Of a DNA stretch of 64,000 nt, positions 11,451 through 23,647 are shown in pieces. The stretch's first letter is position 1. Each line of letters starts with the position of its first letter. Source of the stretch: Callorhinus ursinus (lineage: Eukaryota; Chordata; Mammalia; Carnivora; Otariidae); contig NW_020312785.1 of NCBI RefSeq assembly GCF_003265705.1, positions 21,020,450 through 21,084,449 on the forward strand, read 5' to 3'. The notes under the pieces are model-generated. The model was not told where the DNA came from. It was given only the letters and a program-made list of their open reading frames with translations, and searched no databases. Made by a program: the position numbers and the translations under genes.

Positions 11451-11465
11451 AAAAAAGTTTATTTT

Positions 11466-12955
11466 TTAATTCTTAAAATACAAATCTTTCAGTAGTAGAA
11501 TATAGGTCTCAGGATTTTGCTATCTTTACCTTTGTAATTTTAACCATACTTAGTGTTTTGCATAATAAATTGCTGGTATTATTGTCTTATTTCTAGGATA
11601 AATGCAAAAGTTTAATCACACTTTTAACACTTGGCTATAGAGTTGTCTGCTAGTCACCTTTCAACCTTGCAAACAAATTCAATCAGCTTAAGAGCATTTT
11701 AATGTACCTATGCAACTCCTCAGAATTTAAGATTAGGAGAGAAAAGTAGGTCATACGACCTTTATAAGTAGCATTCAGTGGTTACTCTGGAAATGATAGA
11801 ATTAGTTTAATTTAAGCTGCAATTTGATTGAAATGTTTTCCAGCTTAAAATCAGATACTCGACTAGCGCCTACAATGTGAGGAAGGTTATATGCAGTGCA
11901 TTTCTAATGCAGTAGAAATGCAGTCAAGTCAAATAAAATTATATTGTCCTCAGTAATCAGGAAGAGGTTGCCCTAGATGTTTTAGATTCCAATTTTTAAT
12001 TTAACAAGAAAGCTTAAGTGTACAGTAGCGTAGAGTATACACGACTCAGCTCTTTTTACTTAGAAGTGCAGTATTTTACTTCACTCTGACCTTGAGTCAA
12101 AGCTTTGTAAAGAATCTGATTCTGAGTGGATTGGGGGTGAAATGAAATGAAAAAGAGGGAAGAGAGCTGATTTTATCATGACCAGATGGTAATTTTTACT
12201 AGTTGGCAGTGAGTTAAAACACATTTTTTGAAAGGAAAGTATACATTATAGACTGGCACAACTAAATGTGTGAAAGCATCCCAAAAATAGATAAAAATAT
12301 TCTTTAGCTTTGAAATAAAGTTATAATAAACTTGTCTAAGTGCATGGTTATCTGTAGGTTACAGGTAGCAATGAAGACTAACTATACAGTCAGAGGTCCT
12401 AAAGGAATTAGAACTGAGTCAACAATATCTAATTTCTGATGTTATATCTTCAAAAAAACTTGAATTGTGTTCCTTATGTGCTAGTTCTAGGATAAATCTG
12501 GTGTATAATTTAATATTAACTGCTTTCTTGCCCCAGTGAAACCTCAGGTAGTCTTACTAATGCAGATTTCTCAACTAAATTTTGGAAATCAACTAAATCC
12601 TATCACAGGGTTAGACATCTTGAAGTCTGCTAACTTATTCATTAAATAGCTTATTTTAGCTCTTTAAGTGCACCAGGAGAGTTGCAGTGACATAACCTGA
12701 AAGCCATTAAAACTTACTTGCCCAAAGTGTAGAAAACAAAAATATTTAATTACTTAATGCTGATTATTCTATAGTTTCACTTGTCTTATTATTGGCATAA
12801 CTTTTTGATTAGACACAATGGCTCTGCCTAATTCTTTGTTGATGTGATGGATCTGATGAACTCTTTAAACACAGTAGTAATCTTTAAATCTTTCTAGTAG
12901 CGGAATATCTGAATATTTTATTTGGAAATGACTGAAATATCATTTCAACACACCA
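11466..12955. other. Unassigned AT-rich stretch
   Basis: About 1.5 kb with no recognised repeat, gene or exon-like signal. A near-tandem of TGCAGT/AATGCAG words lies at 11893-11926. Confidence 0.45.
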
Positions 12956-13862
12956 GTGCAAGTGAAAATCAGAACACTGTCCCCAAACAAGAAGCAGTAA
13001 GGGCCCTGAGTCCCATTCTCCTACCTTACCAGAGCAGGGAAGTTAGTTTATAGCCCCACCTACTGTTGAATATAGTGCCTAGTCCTGATCATCCAGTAAG
13101 GTTGACAAGAGTCCAAGAAAGTGTGAATTCCATCCTACAGCCTCACTTTAATAAAGAACTAAGGCAGCAGTACTGTTCAACTGATAACTAGAGGCACATC
13201 TACCCATGCCCATCCTCAGAGCTCAAAAAATTGCCTTGCTCCAAAATAGACCATAATAGCATGTCCCACCTACCCCTGGATATTATAAGCAGATGCACCC
13301 AGAAAACCAAACTGAGCTGACTGGTGAAAAACTGTGTAAAGCAAAGCTGTAAAGTCTGGAAGAGGAGCACAATTACTCAAATGCACAGTTACCAATGTAA
13401 AGAATCAAGGATCACAAAAAATCAGGTAAATATGACACCTCCAAAGGAAACCAATAAAGCTCCAATAACTGACCCTAAGGAAATGGAGAATCTATGAACT
13501 GTCAGACAAAGAATTCAGAATAATCCTTTTGAAAAAGTTGAGTGAACTACAAGAAAACACAGCTAAACAAAATTAGGAAAACGATGCATGAACAAAATGA
13601 GATCAAGGAAATGACAATCTTCAAAAAAAAAAAAGAACCCAGAAATCTTAGAGTTGAAAAATATAATAACTGAATTGAAGAATTCAGTAGAGTGTGTCAA
13701 AAGTAGACTCGACCATACAGAAGTAAGAATCAGCAAACTGGAAGATAAAACATTTGCCAGAGGAAGATAGAACCCAGTCAGAGGAGCAAAAAGGAAAAGG
13801 GTCAAAGAGAGTAAAGGAAGCCTAAGAAATTATAGGACACAATTAAAAGAAACAATATCTAC

Positions 13863-16140
13863 ATTATGTGTAATAGATTAACTAGTACGGAGATTGAAGC
13901 AGTAACCCAAAATCTCTCAACAAAGAAAATCCCAGGACCAGATGGCTTCAGTGGTGAATTTCATCAAACCCTTTCAAGAATTAACACCAATTCTTTTCAG
14001 ATCCTTCCAAAAAATTGAAGAGGAGGGATCACTCCCAAACTTATTTTATGAGATCAGTATTATCCTAATACCAAAATGAGACAAGGATACTATTACAAAA
14101 GAAAAGCTACAAGCCAACATCCCTGATGAGTATAGATGAGAAATTTCTTAAAATACTAGCAAATCAAATTCATACACCACGATCAAGTGGGATTTATCCT
14201 TGGGATGCAGAGATGGTTCAGCATATGCAAATCAATCAATGTGCTATATCACATTAACAGAATGAAAAAAAATCATATGATCATCTCAGTGGACACCAGA
14301 AAAAGAATTTGACAAAATTCAACATCCATTCATGATAAAAACTCTTAAAAAATTAGGTCTAGTAGGAACATATCTCAACATAGTAAAGGCCATATATGAT
14401 AAACCCACAACTAACATCATACTCAATGCTGTAAGATTGAAAGCTTTTCCTCTAGGGCTCAGAAATAAGACGTTCTCACCACTCTTATGCAATAGAGTAT
14501 TGGAGGTTCTAGCTAGAGCAATCAGGCAAGATAAAGAAATAAAAATTATCACAATTGGAAAGGAAGAGGTAAAACTGTCTTTATTTTCAGGTGACATCAT
14601 TTTATACATAGAAAACCCTAGAGACTCAACCATAACTGTTAGATTTAATCAATGAAATCAGTAAAGTTGCAGGATACAAAATTAATTTTAAAAAATCAGT
14701 AGTATTTCTATACACTAACAATGAATTTTCTGAACAAGAAATAAATTGATCTCATTCAATTGTATTTAAAATAATAAAACACTTAGAAATAAATTAAGGA
14801 AGTAAAAACTCTTTACTCTGAGAAGTATAAAGCGTTGATGAAAGAAATTGAAGACACAAATAAATGGAGAGCTATTCCATGTTCATGGATTAGAAGAATT
14901 AATATTAATATTGTTAAAATATCAATATTGCCAAAAGTCACCTGTAGATTCATTATAATTCTTATCAAATTTCAATGGCATTTTGTATAGAAGTATGAAA
15001 AATACTCCTAAAACTTATATGGAAGTTCAAAGCCCCCAAATAAAATTCTGAGAAAGAAGAACAAAGTAGGAGATATCACATTTCTTAATTTCAAGCTATA
15101 CTATAAAGCTATAGTCATGAAAACAGTATGGTACTAGGATGAAACTGAAATAGACCAATAAAAGAGAATTGAAAGCCTGGAAATAAACCCAGGCATATAA
15201 AGTCAACTAATACTTGTCAAGGGATCTAAGAATACTAGGTGGAGAAACCATTTCTTCAATAAATGGTTCTGGAACAACTGGATATTCATCTGTAAAAGAA
15301 TGAGGCTGGACCCATACACCACTCATAAAAATGAACTTAAAATGGACTACAGGCTTAAATGTAAGACCTGGAACCATGAAACTTACAGAAGAAAACATAG
15401 GAATAAAGCTCCTTGATATGGGTCTTGGCCACAGTTTTTCTGGATATGACAACCTAAAGCATAAGCAACAAAATAAAAAATAAACAACTGAGAATACATT
15501 AAACAGCTTCTGCATGGCAAAAGAAACCATCAACAAAGTGAAAAAAAACCTATGGAATGGGAAAAACAGTGCAAACCATATAGTTGCTAAGAGTTGACAT
15601 CCAAAATATGTAAAGGACTCCTACAACTCAATAACAAAATAACAACCCAATTAAAAATAGACAAAGTACCTGAACAGACATTTCTCTAAAGAAAATATAT
15701 GAAAGGCCAACTGGTACATGAAAAGATGCTGAACATCACTACTCATTGGAAATAGAAATGAAAGCCATAATAAGGTATCACATGCTTGTTACAATGGCTG
15801 TCATTACAAAGAGAAGAGATAAGAAAAGCTGGTGTGGATGTGGAGAAAAGGGAACCCTTGTGCATCGTTGGTGGTACAACTACTGTGGAAAATAGTATGG
15901 AGGATCCTTAAAAAATGAAAAAACTACTGTATGATGCAGCAATTCCACTTCTGGGACTGTATCCAAAGAAAACAAACACTAACTTGAAAAAAATATCTAC
16001 ACCCCACCTTCATGGCAACATTATTTAAAATAGCCCAAGATGTGGAAACAACCTAAGTGTTCGTTGAGGGATGAATGGATAAAGAAGTTGTGGTATGTGG
16101 TATTCAGCCACAAAGTATAAGGAAATCCTACCATTTGCAA
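13863..16140 (+). pseudogene. L1 ORF2 (reverse transcriptase) remnant
   Basis: Decayed reverse-transcriptase coding region. The longest open piece is at 14332-14655. There a [15 protein letters not shown] block, a [14 protein letters not shown] block and a [17 protein letters not shown] block match the L1 fingers/palm in order. The catalytic motif, normally F-A-D-D, reads F-S-G-D, so the first metal-binding aspartate is lost. Downstream, GGTTCTGGAACAACTGGATA near 15265 and CATGGCAAAAGAAACCATCA near 15512 mark the ORF2 C-terminal region. Multiple stops and frameshifts make it non-functional. Confidence 0.88.
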
Positions 16141-16154
16141 GAACATGGATGGGC

Positions 16155-16367
16155 GGGGCACCTGGGTGGCTCAGTCGTTAAGCATCTGCCTTTGGCCCAG
16201 GTCATGATCCTAGGGTCCTCGGATTGAGGCCCGAATCGGGCTCCTTGCTCAGCGGGAAGCCTGCTTCTCCCTCTCCCACTCCCACTCTCCCTGCTTGTGT
16301 TCCCTCTCTCACTGTCTCTCTCTCCCTGTCAAATAAATAAATAAAATCTTAAAAAAATAAAATAAAA
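16155..16367 (+). mobile_element. Carnivore tRNA-derived SINE, sense, inside L1
   Basis: Starts GGGGCACCTGGGTGGCTCAG, contains AGCCTGCTTCTCCCTCTCCC and CTTGTGTTCCCTCTCTCACT, and ends in a (A)nTAAAATAAAA tail. A perfect 16-bp target-site duplication AAGAACATGGATGGGC sits at 16139-16154 and 16368-16383. The target is the L1 ORF2 C-terminal region, so it is younger than that L1. Confidence 0.98.
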
Positions 16368-16844
16368 AAGAACATGGATGGGCTTAGAAGACATTATGTA
16401 GGTGAAATAAGTCAGACAAATAAATACTGTATGATTTTACTTATATGTGGAAGCTTAAAAAAAAAAACAGAAAAAAACCCAAAAAATTCATAGAAAAGGA
16501 GATCAGACTTGTCATTATCAGAGACAGAGGATAGGGGAAAGGGAAATTGGAAGAAGGTGGTCAAAAAGTAAAAACTTCCTGTTATGAATAAGTACTAGGG
16601 ATGTAATGTACAGCATGAGGACTATAACAGTGCTGTATCATATATAGGAATGTTACTGAGAGTAAATCCTATGAATTCTCATAACAACGAGAAATTTTTT
16701 CTTTTACTTTACCTTTATTGTAGCTATATGAGAAAACGGAGGTTATCTGAACTTACTGTGTAGTCATTTTATAATATATTTAAATGAAACCATTATGCTG
16801 TATGCCTTAAACTTATATAGTGATGTATGTCAATTATTTCTTTT

Positions 16845-17028
16845 CTTTTTTTAAGATTTTATTTATCTGACAGAGGGAGCAAGAGAGCACAAGCAGGGGG
16901 AGCAGCAGAGAGAGAGGGAGAAACAGGCTCCCCTCCAGGGAGCCCAATGTGGGGCTCGATCCCAGGACCCTGGGATCATGACCTGAGCCAAAGGCAGACG
17001 CTCAACCATCTGAGTCACCCAGGCGCCC
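16845..17028 (-). mobile_element. Carnivore tRNA-derived SINE, antisense, in the L1 3' UTR
   Basis: T-tail, TTAAGATTTTATTTATCTGA, antisense head ending GTCACCCAGGCGCCC. A perfect 14-bp duplication CAATTATTTCTTTT is at 16831-16844 and 17029-17042. A second SINE uses the same target. Confidence 0.96.
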
Positions 17029-17042
17029 CAATTATTTCTTTT

Positions 17043-17254
17043 TAAAAGATTTATTTATTTGAGAGAGAGAGAGAGAGGGAGAGAGAGTGAGAGCAGGAGG
17101 AGGCTCAGAGGGAGAAGGAGAGAGAAACAGAGAGAAGCAGATGCCTCGCTGAGCATGGAACTGGTCACAGGGCTTGATCCCATGACCCTGAGATCATGAC
17201 CTGAGCCGAAGTCAAGAGTCGGACACTTCACCCACTGAGCCACCCAGGAGCCCC
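17043..17254 (-). mobile_element. Carnivore tRNA-derived SINE, antisense, same site as its neighbour
   Basis: T-rich start AAAAGATTTATTTATTTGAG, long AG-rich tract, antisense head ending CCACCCAGGAGCCCC. The left repeat is the CAATTATTTC shared with the neighbouring SINE; the right is CAGTTATTTA at 17254-17263. The more diverged head marks it as an older copy. Confidence 0.93.
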
Positions 17255-17283
17255 AGTTATTTAATAAAACTGAAAATAAAAGG

Positions 17284-18155
17284 AAAAGCTTGTTTCCGCT
17301 CCCAAATTATAGAAATATATACCTTACACTTATTTTGAGTGTTTGTGTGAGTTAATTTCTTTCTACCTTTGAATCTTTAGTCAATTTGGAAAATACTTTG
17401 GTATAAGGCACAAAATGTGCATATATTTCAATTTTTTAATAATTTCTTAAATTTGTTATGAACTATTCAGTAATCCAAATCTTTTCATACCATTATGAAA
17501 TGAATTCATCATATATGTTGTTTCCCGCTACCAAAAAATAAAGAAAAACCACTCACATTTTGATAAAGGTCAGTGCAAAAATTTCATGTTGAATAGATAC
17601 AATGTATTCTTCCAAGATGTATGGATCAAATCAGAACAGAGTACATTGTTGAGTAGCCATGTATGTACTATTTAAAAACTCAGTGCTTGAATGAATCTCT
17701 CAAAGTAATTACTGAGTTGATTTTTCTTTGAATCTAATTTTTGTAATAATCAGTATGATAAAGTGAAATGTCTATCATGGTGATTTCTGTTTTTTTTTAA
17801 ATTAATTGCAAGATACCGAGTTACATTTCTTCTTTATGTGAACTTTTAGAAGCATAATTGGAAAATGATAACAAATACTAGGATTTCAAGATACAGTAAT
17901 ATTTAAGGTTAGATAGAAAGAGCTGAGAGCATATGAATACTTGGTACTATGAGAAGAGCTTAAATATTTAAAAATAAATTTGTAGCCTACACATTTTTTA
18001 TACTGTAATCATTTATCTAGGGAGAAACACAATTCATCTTATTTAATATAGGTCAGTAGGGTAATAAAAGTAATAGTTAAGATAGCTAATATTTTTTCTG
18101 CATGCTATCTGGTATAAACTATTTTTGTGTTTGTGTACATCTGTATTGTACATGC
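17284..18155. other. Unassigned AT-rich stretch
   Basis: No gene, SINE or confident repeat. No open frame of note. Confidence 0.45.
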
Positions 18156-18159
18156 ATTT

Positions 18160-18296
18160 ATACCTAAATTAGACAAGAAATTTATGAGACAAACTTAAGT
18201 GGCCAATTTGCCCAGCTTGTGATAGAAGATCTGAGATTCCAACCCAGGCAGCCTGACTGCCGAGTCTATGTGTGAGCACTGTAAGATACTGCTTTT
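18160..18296 (-). repeat. MIR SINE, antisense
   Basis: TTGCCCAGCTTGTGATAGAA, then GATCTGAGATTCCAACCCAG, then GCAGCCTGACTGCCGAGTCT is the antisense MIR core ('cacacagctagtaag...gggattcgaacccagg'). Confidence 0.8.
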
Positions 18297-18429
18297 CTAA
18301 AAAAATTAGAAGAATTCGGTTGTCTATAATGATTTTAGCTTAATTAAGGTATATTTTAGATACTACACTGGTGTATTTTACAAACATGATAAACACTTGA
18401 AGCATCAAGATAATATTGGTCTATTTAAA

Positions 18430-19440
18430 TAAGCATCAATCTTAGTTCTTCTTTTAATGTTTGGTAGAACTCAGCAGTGAAATTTTCACAATCCAGGGCT
18501 TTTCTTTGTTGGGAGAGTTTTGATTACTCATTTATTCTCATTACTGGTTATATGTTTATTCAGATTTTCTATTTCTTCATGATTTAGTCCTGGTAAGTTT
18601 TGTTTGTTTGTTTGTTTGGAATTTGTTCATTTCATCTAGGTTATCCAATTTGTTGCCATGCATTCATATTATTCTCTTATAATCTTTTATTTCTGTAGAA
18701 TAGGCAGCAATGTTTCCACATTTCTGATGTCAGTAATTTGAGTCTTCTCTTTTTTTTCCCCTTAGTCAATTTAACTAAAGGTTTGCCAATTTTGCTGATC
18801 TTTTTAAAGAACTAACTTATGCATTTGTTGATTTTTCTCTAATGTTTTTCTATTCTCTATTCATTTATCTCTTCTTTAATCTTTATCATTTCCTCCCTTC
18901 TGCTAGCTTTGGGTTTAGGTTTTTCTTCTTTTAAGCTATAAATTTTCCCTTTTAGCACTGTTTTCATCATGCCCTGTAAGTTTTGGAATGTTGTGTTTCT
19001 ATTTTCATTAATCTCTGAGTAGTTTCTAAATTCCTTTGTAATTTCTTATTTGATCCATTTTTGGATGGTTGAATGTCTTGTTTAATTTTCACAGTATTGT
19101 GAATTTTCTAGTTTCCTTCTGCTGTTGATTTCTGACTTCATCCTATTGTGGTCAGAGAAGGTATTTTGTATGGTATGTATCTTTTTAAATCTATCAAGAC
19201 TTAATTTATTATGCCAGATATATTTTTAACTTAAAATATTATAAAATTACTTCTATTAATATAATTTTGAATTCTCATGTTGGATACTTTTATCAAATCT
19301 GTAGGACTGTTTTCTCTTGTTGTATATTATAAACCAGGCTTATTTTTTATTTTTTTATATCTTAATTTATTTGTTAACTTTAATGAGGTTCTTTCTTCCT
19401 TTTTATTTTACTGTGAGCTGTTGCATTATGTAATACTTTG
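18430..19440 (-). mobile_element. Old L1 ORF2 fragment, antisense
   Basis: The plus strand carries antisense ORF2 phrases in order: GTAGAACTCAGCAGTGAAAT, then AGGGCTTTTCTTTGTTGG, then ATTTCTTCATGATTTAGTCC, then TTTGCTGATCTTTTTAAAGA, then TTCTGCTAGCTTTGGGTTTA, then CTATTGTGGTCAGAGAAGG. The piece has neither L1 end. A (TTTG)4-type run lies at 18601-18618. Frames are broken throughout. Confidence 0.85.
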
Positions 19441-20296
19441 AAGGGATCTCTATATATCAGGGACACTTCTAGAAATTGGTTAACTGGATAAAGTGATCTT
19501 CTTAAATACAGCTTATAATAGCTAGCATGTTAACAATTCTCATTGGCTATTAAACTGTTTTATAATCTACAGCAAATATAATATAGATACAAAACAGTAA
19601 CTCCCCATGGGTTGTAAGTTTTCAAAGATGAAGTTGAAGAATATTTTCTGACTACTTCCAGGAAAGATTTGTTTTTCACACTTCTCTGCTCCCACTTCAG
19701 GTTTGCCAGAGCTGTGTTAACATTATGAATAATGTCAATACCAAAATGAAATATGAAGATAACCTATGAAATTCACAGAAATATCAGAGGGGCTGTGAAT
19801 GAAGAAGTGGATGAACTGATGAGAAGTTGTTGAAGTATGTGCTAAGATGCTTAATATACATTCTGATATTGGTGAGGATTTGGCAAGTGAATAGTTGCTT
19901 TAGTAGTATTTCTGCCATGATGCTATCACAGGTGATTATCATTTAGTTGGTATGTCTTTTTTTCTTCTTGAAATAAATAATTGATTTTTCAAGATATAAG
20001 AAAACTATAATTGTACTACAGAATTTCTAAAATAGTTAATTTTTCTAAAAATCATTGTTGAAATCCATAAAAAAAATTAAACAAGCTTATAAAGTGTGTT
20101 TCTAATACTTTGGTCTCTCTGTTATAAAACTTCCTAAAAATCCATTTAAGGGTTAATAGAGGTTAGACTTTGAGGAGGAAAGAGTTTGGCCTGGTCACCA
20201 TATATTTTACTTTTGTTTGTTTGTTTATTGGGCTCTGCCTCTGGAACAATATGGGAAAACTTTGGGAATGACCAAACTTTGGTGAAAGATGTTTAT
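19441..20296. other. Unassigned AT-rich stretch
   Basis: No gene or recognised repeat; no exon-like signal beyond chance. Confidence 0.4.
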
Positions 20297-20312
20297 AAAG
20301 AGTTGTTGACTA

Positions 20313-20463
20313 GGTGGGGAGATGGGGTAATTGGGTGATTGGTATTCAGGAGGGCACTTGATGTAATTATCACTAGGTGTTGTATGCAACTGATGAATCA
20401 CTAAATTCTACCCCTGAAACTAATAATACACTATATGTTAATTAAATTGAATTTAAATAAAAA
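20313..20463 (+). mobile_element. Short 5'-truncated carnivore L1 3' end with target duplication
   Basis: GGAGGGCACTTGATGTAATT, then GTTGTATGCAACTGATGAAT, then CTACCCCTGAAACTAATAAT, then AAATTGAATTTAAATAAAAA is the standard carnivore L1 3' end. A perfect 16-bp duplication AAAGAGTTGTTGACTA lies at 20297-20312 and 20464-20479. Insert length is about 151 bp. Confidence 0.92.
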
Positions 20464-20479
20464 AAAGAGTTGTTGACTA

Positions 20480-23400
20480 AAGATGGCTCATTTTTTACTT
20501 CAGGCTGGATTGAAATGGGGTGTCTTGATGCTCAATTTAATTTTATCTGCTTTATGTAACTATTTAAATAAATATGTAACTATTTAAGTAAATTTCCCTC
20601 ATAAAATATTGTAAAGTAGATTACTTTTTGTAGTCCATTGCTAAAATGGAAATAAGTAATTAAATTTTTTTGAATATGAGGAATAACACAGGGCTCTAAT
20701 ATCACTATGAAAGGTTGAAGTAGGAATTTTATTTATGCTTTAAACCAATTCACAAAATGAAATATACATCCATTTTCTTATTCTTCATCTTGTCACTATG
20801 GTTATGAAAGAAAAGATTCATGATGGCAGGTAATGAATTCAGAGCACTAGTCCCTTTGCTAGGTTCCCTTCTAACTTTCAGAATTCTAGATCAGAGTCCA
20901 CTCTTAACTGTACTACTTTGCTTCCTGTAGGGTTTCTTGTCATTAAGCAATGATGGTAAGCCAGACATGTGTGGAAATGTAAATTCATAAACTCTTGGTT
21001 TATTATACTGTCCACATTGTGGCAAAGAGAAGAAATAACAGGCTGCCATAATGTCCAGGAACACATAAACTCCATGTGGTCTGTGGATTTACCAGTTAAT
21101 TCTTTCCTTATACTTTCTCATTTTCCTTCTCAAATTGCTCCCAAACTTGAACCCTCTATCAAAGTGACATTAGAGAGAGTGTATATTGCTTTGTTCACCA
21201 ATACTATTTACTTCATTTACATACTGCTTTTTTATTATAATGATCTCAGTTCACTGGACCAGTTACATGGATATATAGAGCCCTTTGCATAAAAATTTTA
21301 AGAATATCAAGACAGTGATAGCAGAAAATTAAACCAAGTGCAGGACCTTTCTAAGCACAGGGCTGTCTATGTCTGCACAAGTTGCTTGCTCATAAAGCTG
21401 ACCCAGTTAACAGGAGAGGTCCACACCAACATTAATCTGAAGTGTTATCAGAACAATTTTTTTCTGAGCTGGACCTTTTGCTCCATTTATTCAAACTCCA
21501 CTTTTGACTATGCCTTATTTCATTCTTATAATTTCAAGAATATCAGCACTCTGAAGCCTTTTACAACCATTTTTTTAAAATAGATTTTTGGGGCTAAGTT
21601 GTAGCTTCATAAATCCACCAATTTAGGACCTTCTAGATATTTAACATAACATGTAATATTTTAAACATTTAGAATTATTTGACTATAACTTCACCCATTG
21701 TCTAACATTATACACTGTAAAAAAATTTCTTAATATTATACCTTTCTATCCAAAAGTACAGAATATTCTGTTCTTCTACATATGATCCATCATTACTCCA
21801 TATACCACATGGTCCGTGCCAAATTTCTTGTAATGATTTGCCTGATTTCTTGCCTGATTATTAAGCCAAGTCTGCATCTTTTACATGACTATTTCTTGGA
21901 TAGAACTCTCTTCAGATTTCATTTAATATATTATATAAGTGAAACTATTAAATTAATTATGATCTAATTATGTCATTTGTTTGCCACTTATCTGTAACTT
22001 AGTTGCCCAGAGCTTTAATGTAGAATATCATATAATTAGGCCTGATCAATGTAAGTATTTGCTCTAAATAATATTGGGAATGTATATATCCACTACCGCT
22101 AACTTTAGCACACTTGTTAATATTTCTGTTGCATGATTCCTTTAGTGATATCCTCAGTATGTGTTGTTACAGTTTGAATGTAAAATTAGCGATATTGTGT
22201 AGCTTGTTTCATTTGTGAATTTCTTATCTAGCTTCAGACACCTGTGGTTCTTGTGATAATATGTGGGGTTCTTCAATATATAATGATACCTTTAAATATA
22301 AAGTAAATACTCTTACTCTTTAATACTTATTCTCCCTATACAGTCTTTACTAATTATTTCAGTTTATGTTTTCTCTCACACATCTTTAAACTTGTGTCAC
22401 CTTTATAATAGCTAATATAATTTCTTTATTTATTTTTCTAATTTGTACACATGGAGTAGGTTATGGGTGCTGCATGCTGGAAGAAATTAATATTGTTTTA
22501 AAATACCTACTTTTGCTTTCCAAATATGTTATTTCAAATATAACATAATTAAATGTATAAATACTTAGGTTATTTTCTCTCTCTTAAAAATCACCTCTGC
22601 CTTGAAGGTCATCTGTTTAGAAATACATATTGCTTATAAAAGCCACATTCTTGACCACTTGTACTCCAGCTGGTATCATAATAAGTGTGCATTAAAACAG
22701 TACCTAACTATGAAACAGTTGTTAGATGTATTCTATTATAAAACCTTGACTTATTAAAACGTTGGCAGATCACAATTTTCTAAGGGGAGGGAAGAAAACT
22801 CACATGAGTAATGGGGTTGTAATTTGTGTTTTTTTAATCATAAAATAATATTATATATAATATAATAAAAATAAACATTGCTTCATGGCAATGGATTTCA
22901 AATATAATGAGGTATAAAATTCTGTCTCATTCTTGATAACTATAATCTAAAAATATGTTTACAGATTTTTTTCCTACTTTTGGTTAGATTCTTGTGAATT
23001 TATGGAATTATTATCATTTCAGTTCAAATGGCATGAGACCTTGGAAACACAGGGTCCAAGGGATCAATATATAACAGATAAATGACTTGAACAGGTGGTA
23101 CTTAATGCTGTAGCATATATTGGTCACTTGGGAGGAGAGTTCAGTTACTGAAGTGAATATCAATTAGAATAATGTTCACCTCAGTCACTGATGAAACTAA
23201 GTCAAAAGATACCACTGCTTAGAAGGATGAACAAACAATACAAATAATGTCTTTAATTCAGCTCAGATTTCAGCCAGTCAGCACCAAGTAAGTCCAACAA
23301 TAAGTTGAAGGGTGAGGATAAAAAGATTAAGGCACAAATTTTTATCCTTAAAATGTTCTATTTTGAGACAAGAGATTGTCTTATTAGCATATTAAATATA

Positions 23401-23645
23401 TTAGCAGAAGTTAGAGGACAGAGCCCTGAAGTAGGAAAAACACAGTTTGACTCTCTTAGCCTCAGCTACTCTGTTTGTTAAACTATTAGATATTTTGTAA
23501 GTTTTTTTGACTCAGACTTTAATTGGGATTGGCTTAGAACAGTTTCTCTTTCAGCATTGACTACATTTCTCTAGCCTTTTACTAGATATCAGTGGTGAAT
23601 GTCAATATGCCATCAGATATTATGCAATCACAAGGTCCTTGCAGG
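20480..23645. other. Long unassigned stretch
   Basis: About 3.2 kb free of SINEs and recognised L1/L2. A 20-bp tandem duplication (TATGTAACTATTTAA[A/G]TAAA twice) is at 20553-20592. Open frames of 107 codons (20969-21292, plus) and 81 codons (21338-21583, plus) have no recognisable domain, no coding-type composition and no convincing splice signals. A TAATATTATATATAATATAA run is near 22846-22865. Confidence 0.45.
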
Positions 23646-23647
23646 TG

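Larger units (their letters stand above)
12960..17283 (+). mobile_element. Old L1M-type LINE with 5' UTR, internally deleted, three SINEs nested
   Basis: The 5' part (12,960-13,850) matches L1M 5'-UTR phrases such as TAAGGAAATGGAGAATCTAT, GACAAAGAATTCAGAATAAT and AGCCTAAGAAATTATAGGAC. At about 13,860 it jumps directly into ORF2 (GAGATTGAAGCAGTAACCCA), so ORF1 and the ORF2 endonuclease part are missing. ORF2 then runs with many stops to the 3' UTR, ending at the AATAAAACTGAAAATAAAAG tail at 17,265-17,283. SINEs sit at 16155, 16845 and 17043. The 3' UTR is L1MA-like. It is inactive. Confidence 0.9.

Noticed and set aside
14319..14633. 104-codon minus-strand frame opposite the L1 reverse-transcriptase remnant
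   Set aside because: Antisense shadow of the L1 ORF2 frame at 14332-14655.
15207..15536. 109-codon minus-strand frame
   Set aside because: Antisense of L1 ORF2 C-terminal sequence; no coding features of its own.
20969..21292. 107-codon plus-strand frame in unassigned DNA
   Set aside because: No domain, hydrophobic AT-driven composition, and no acceptor/donor pair. Frames of this length are expected by chance in 64 kb.
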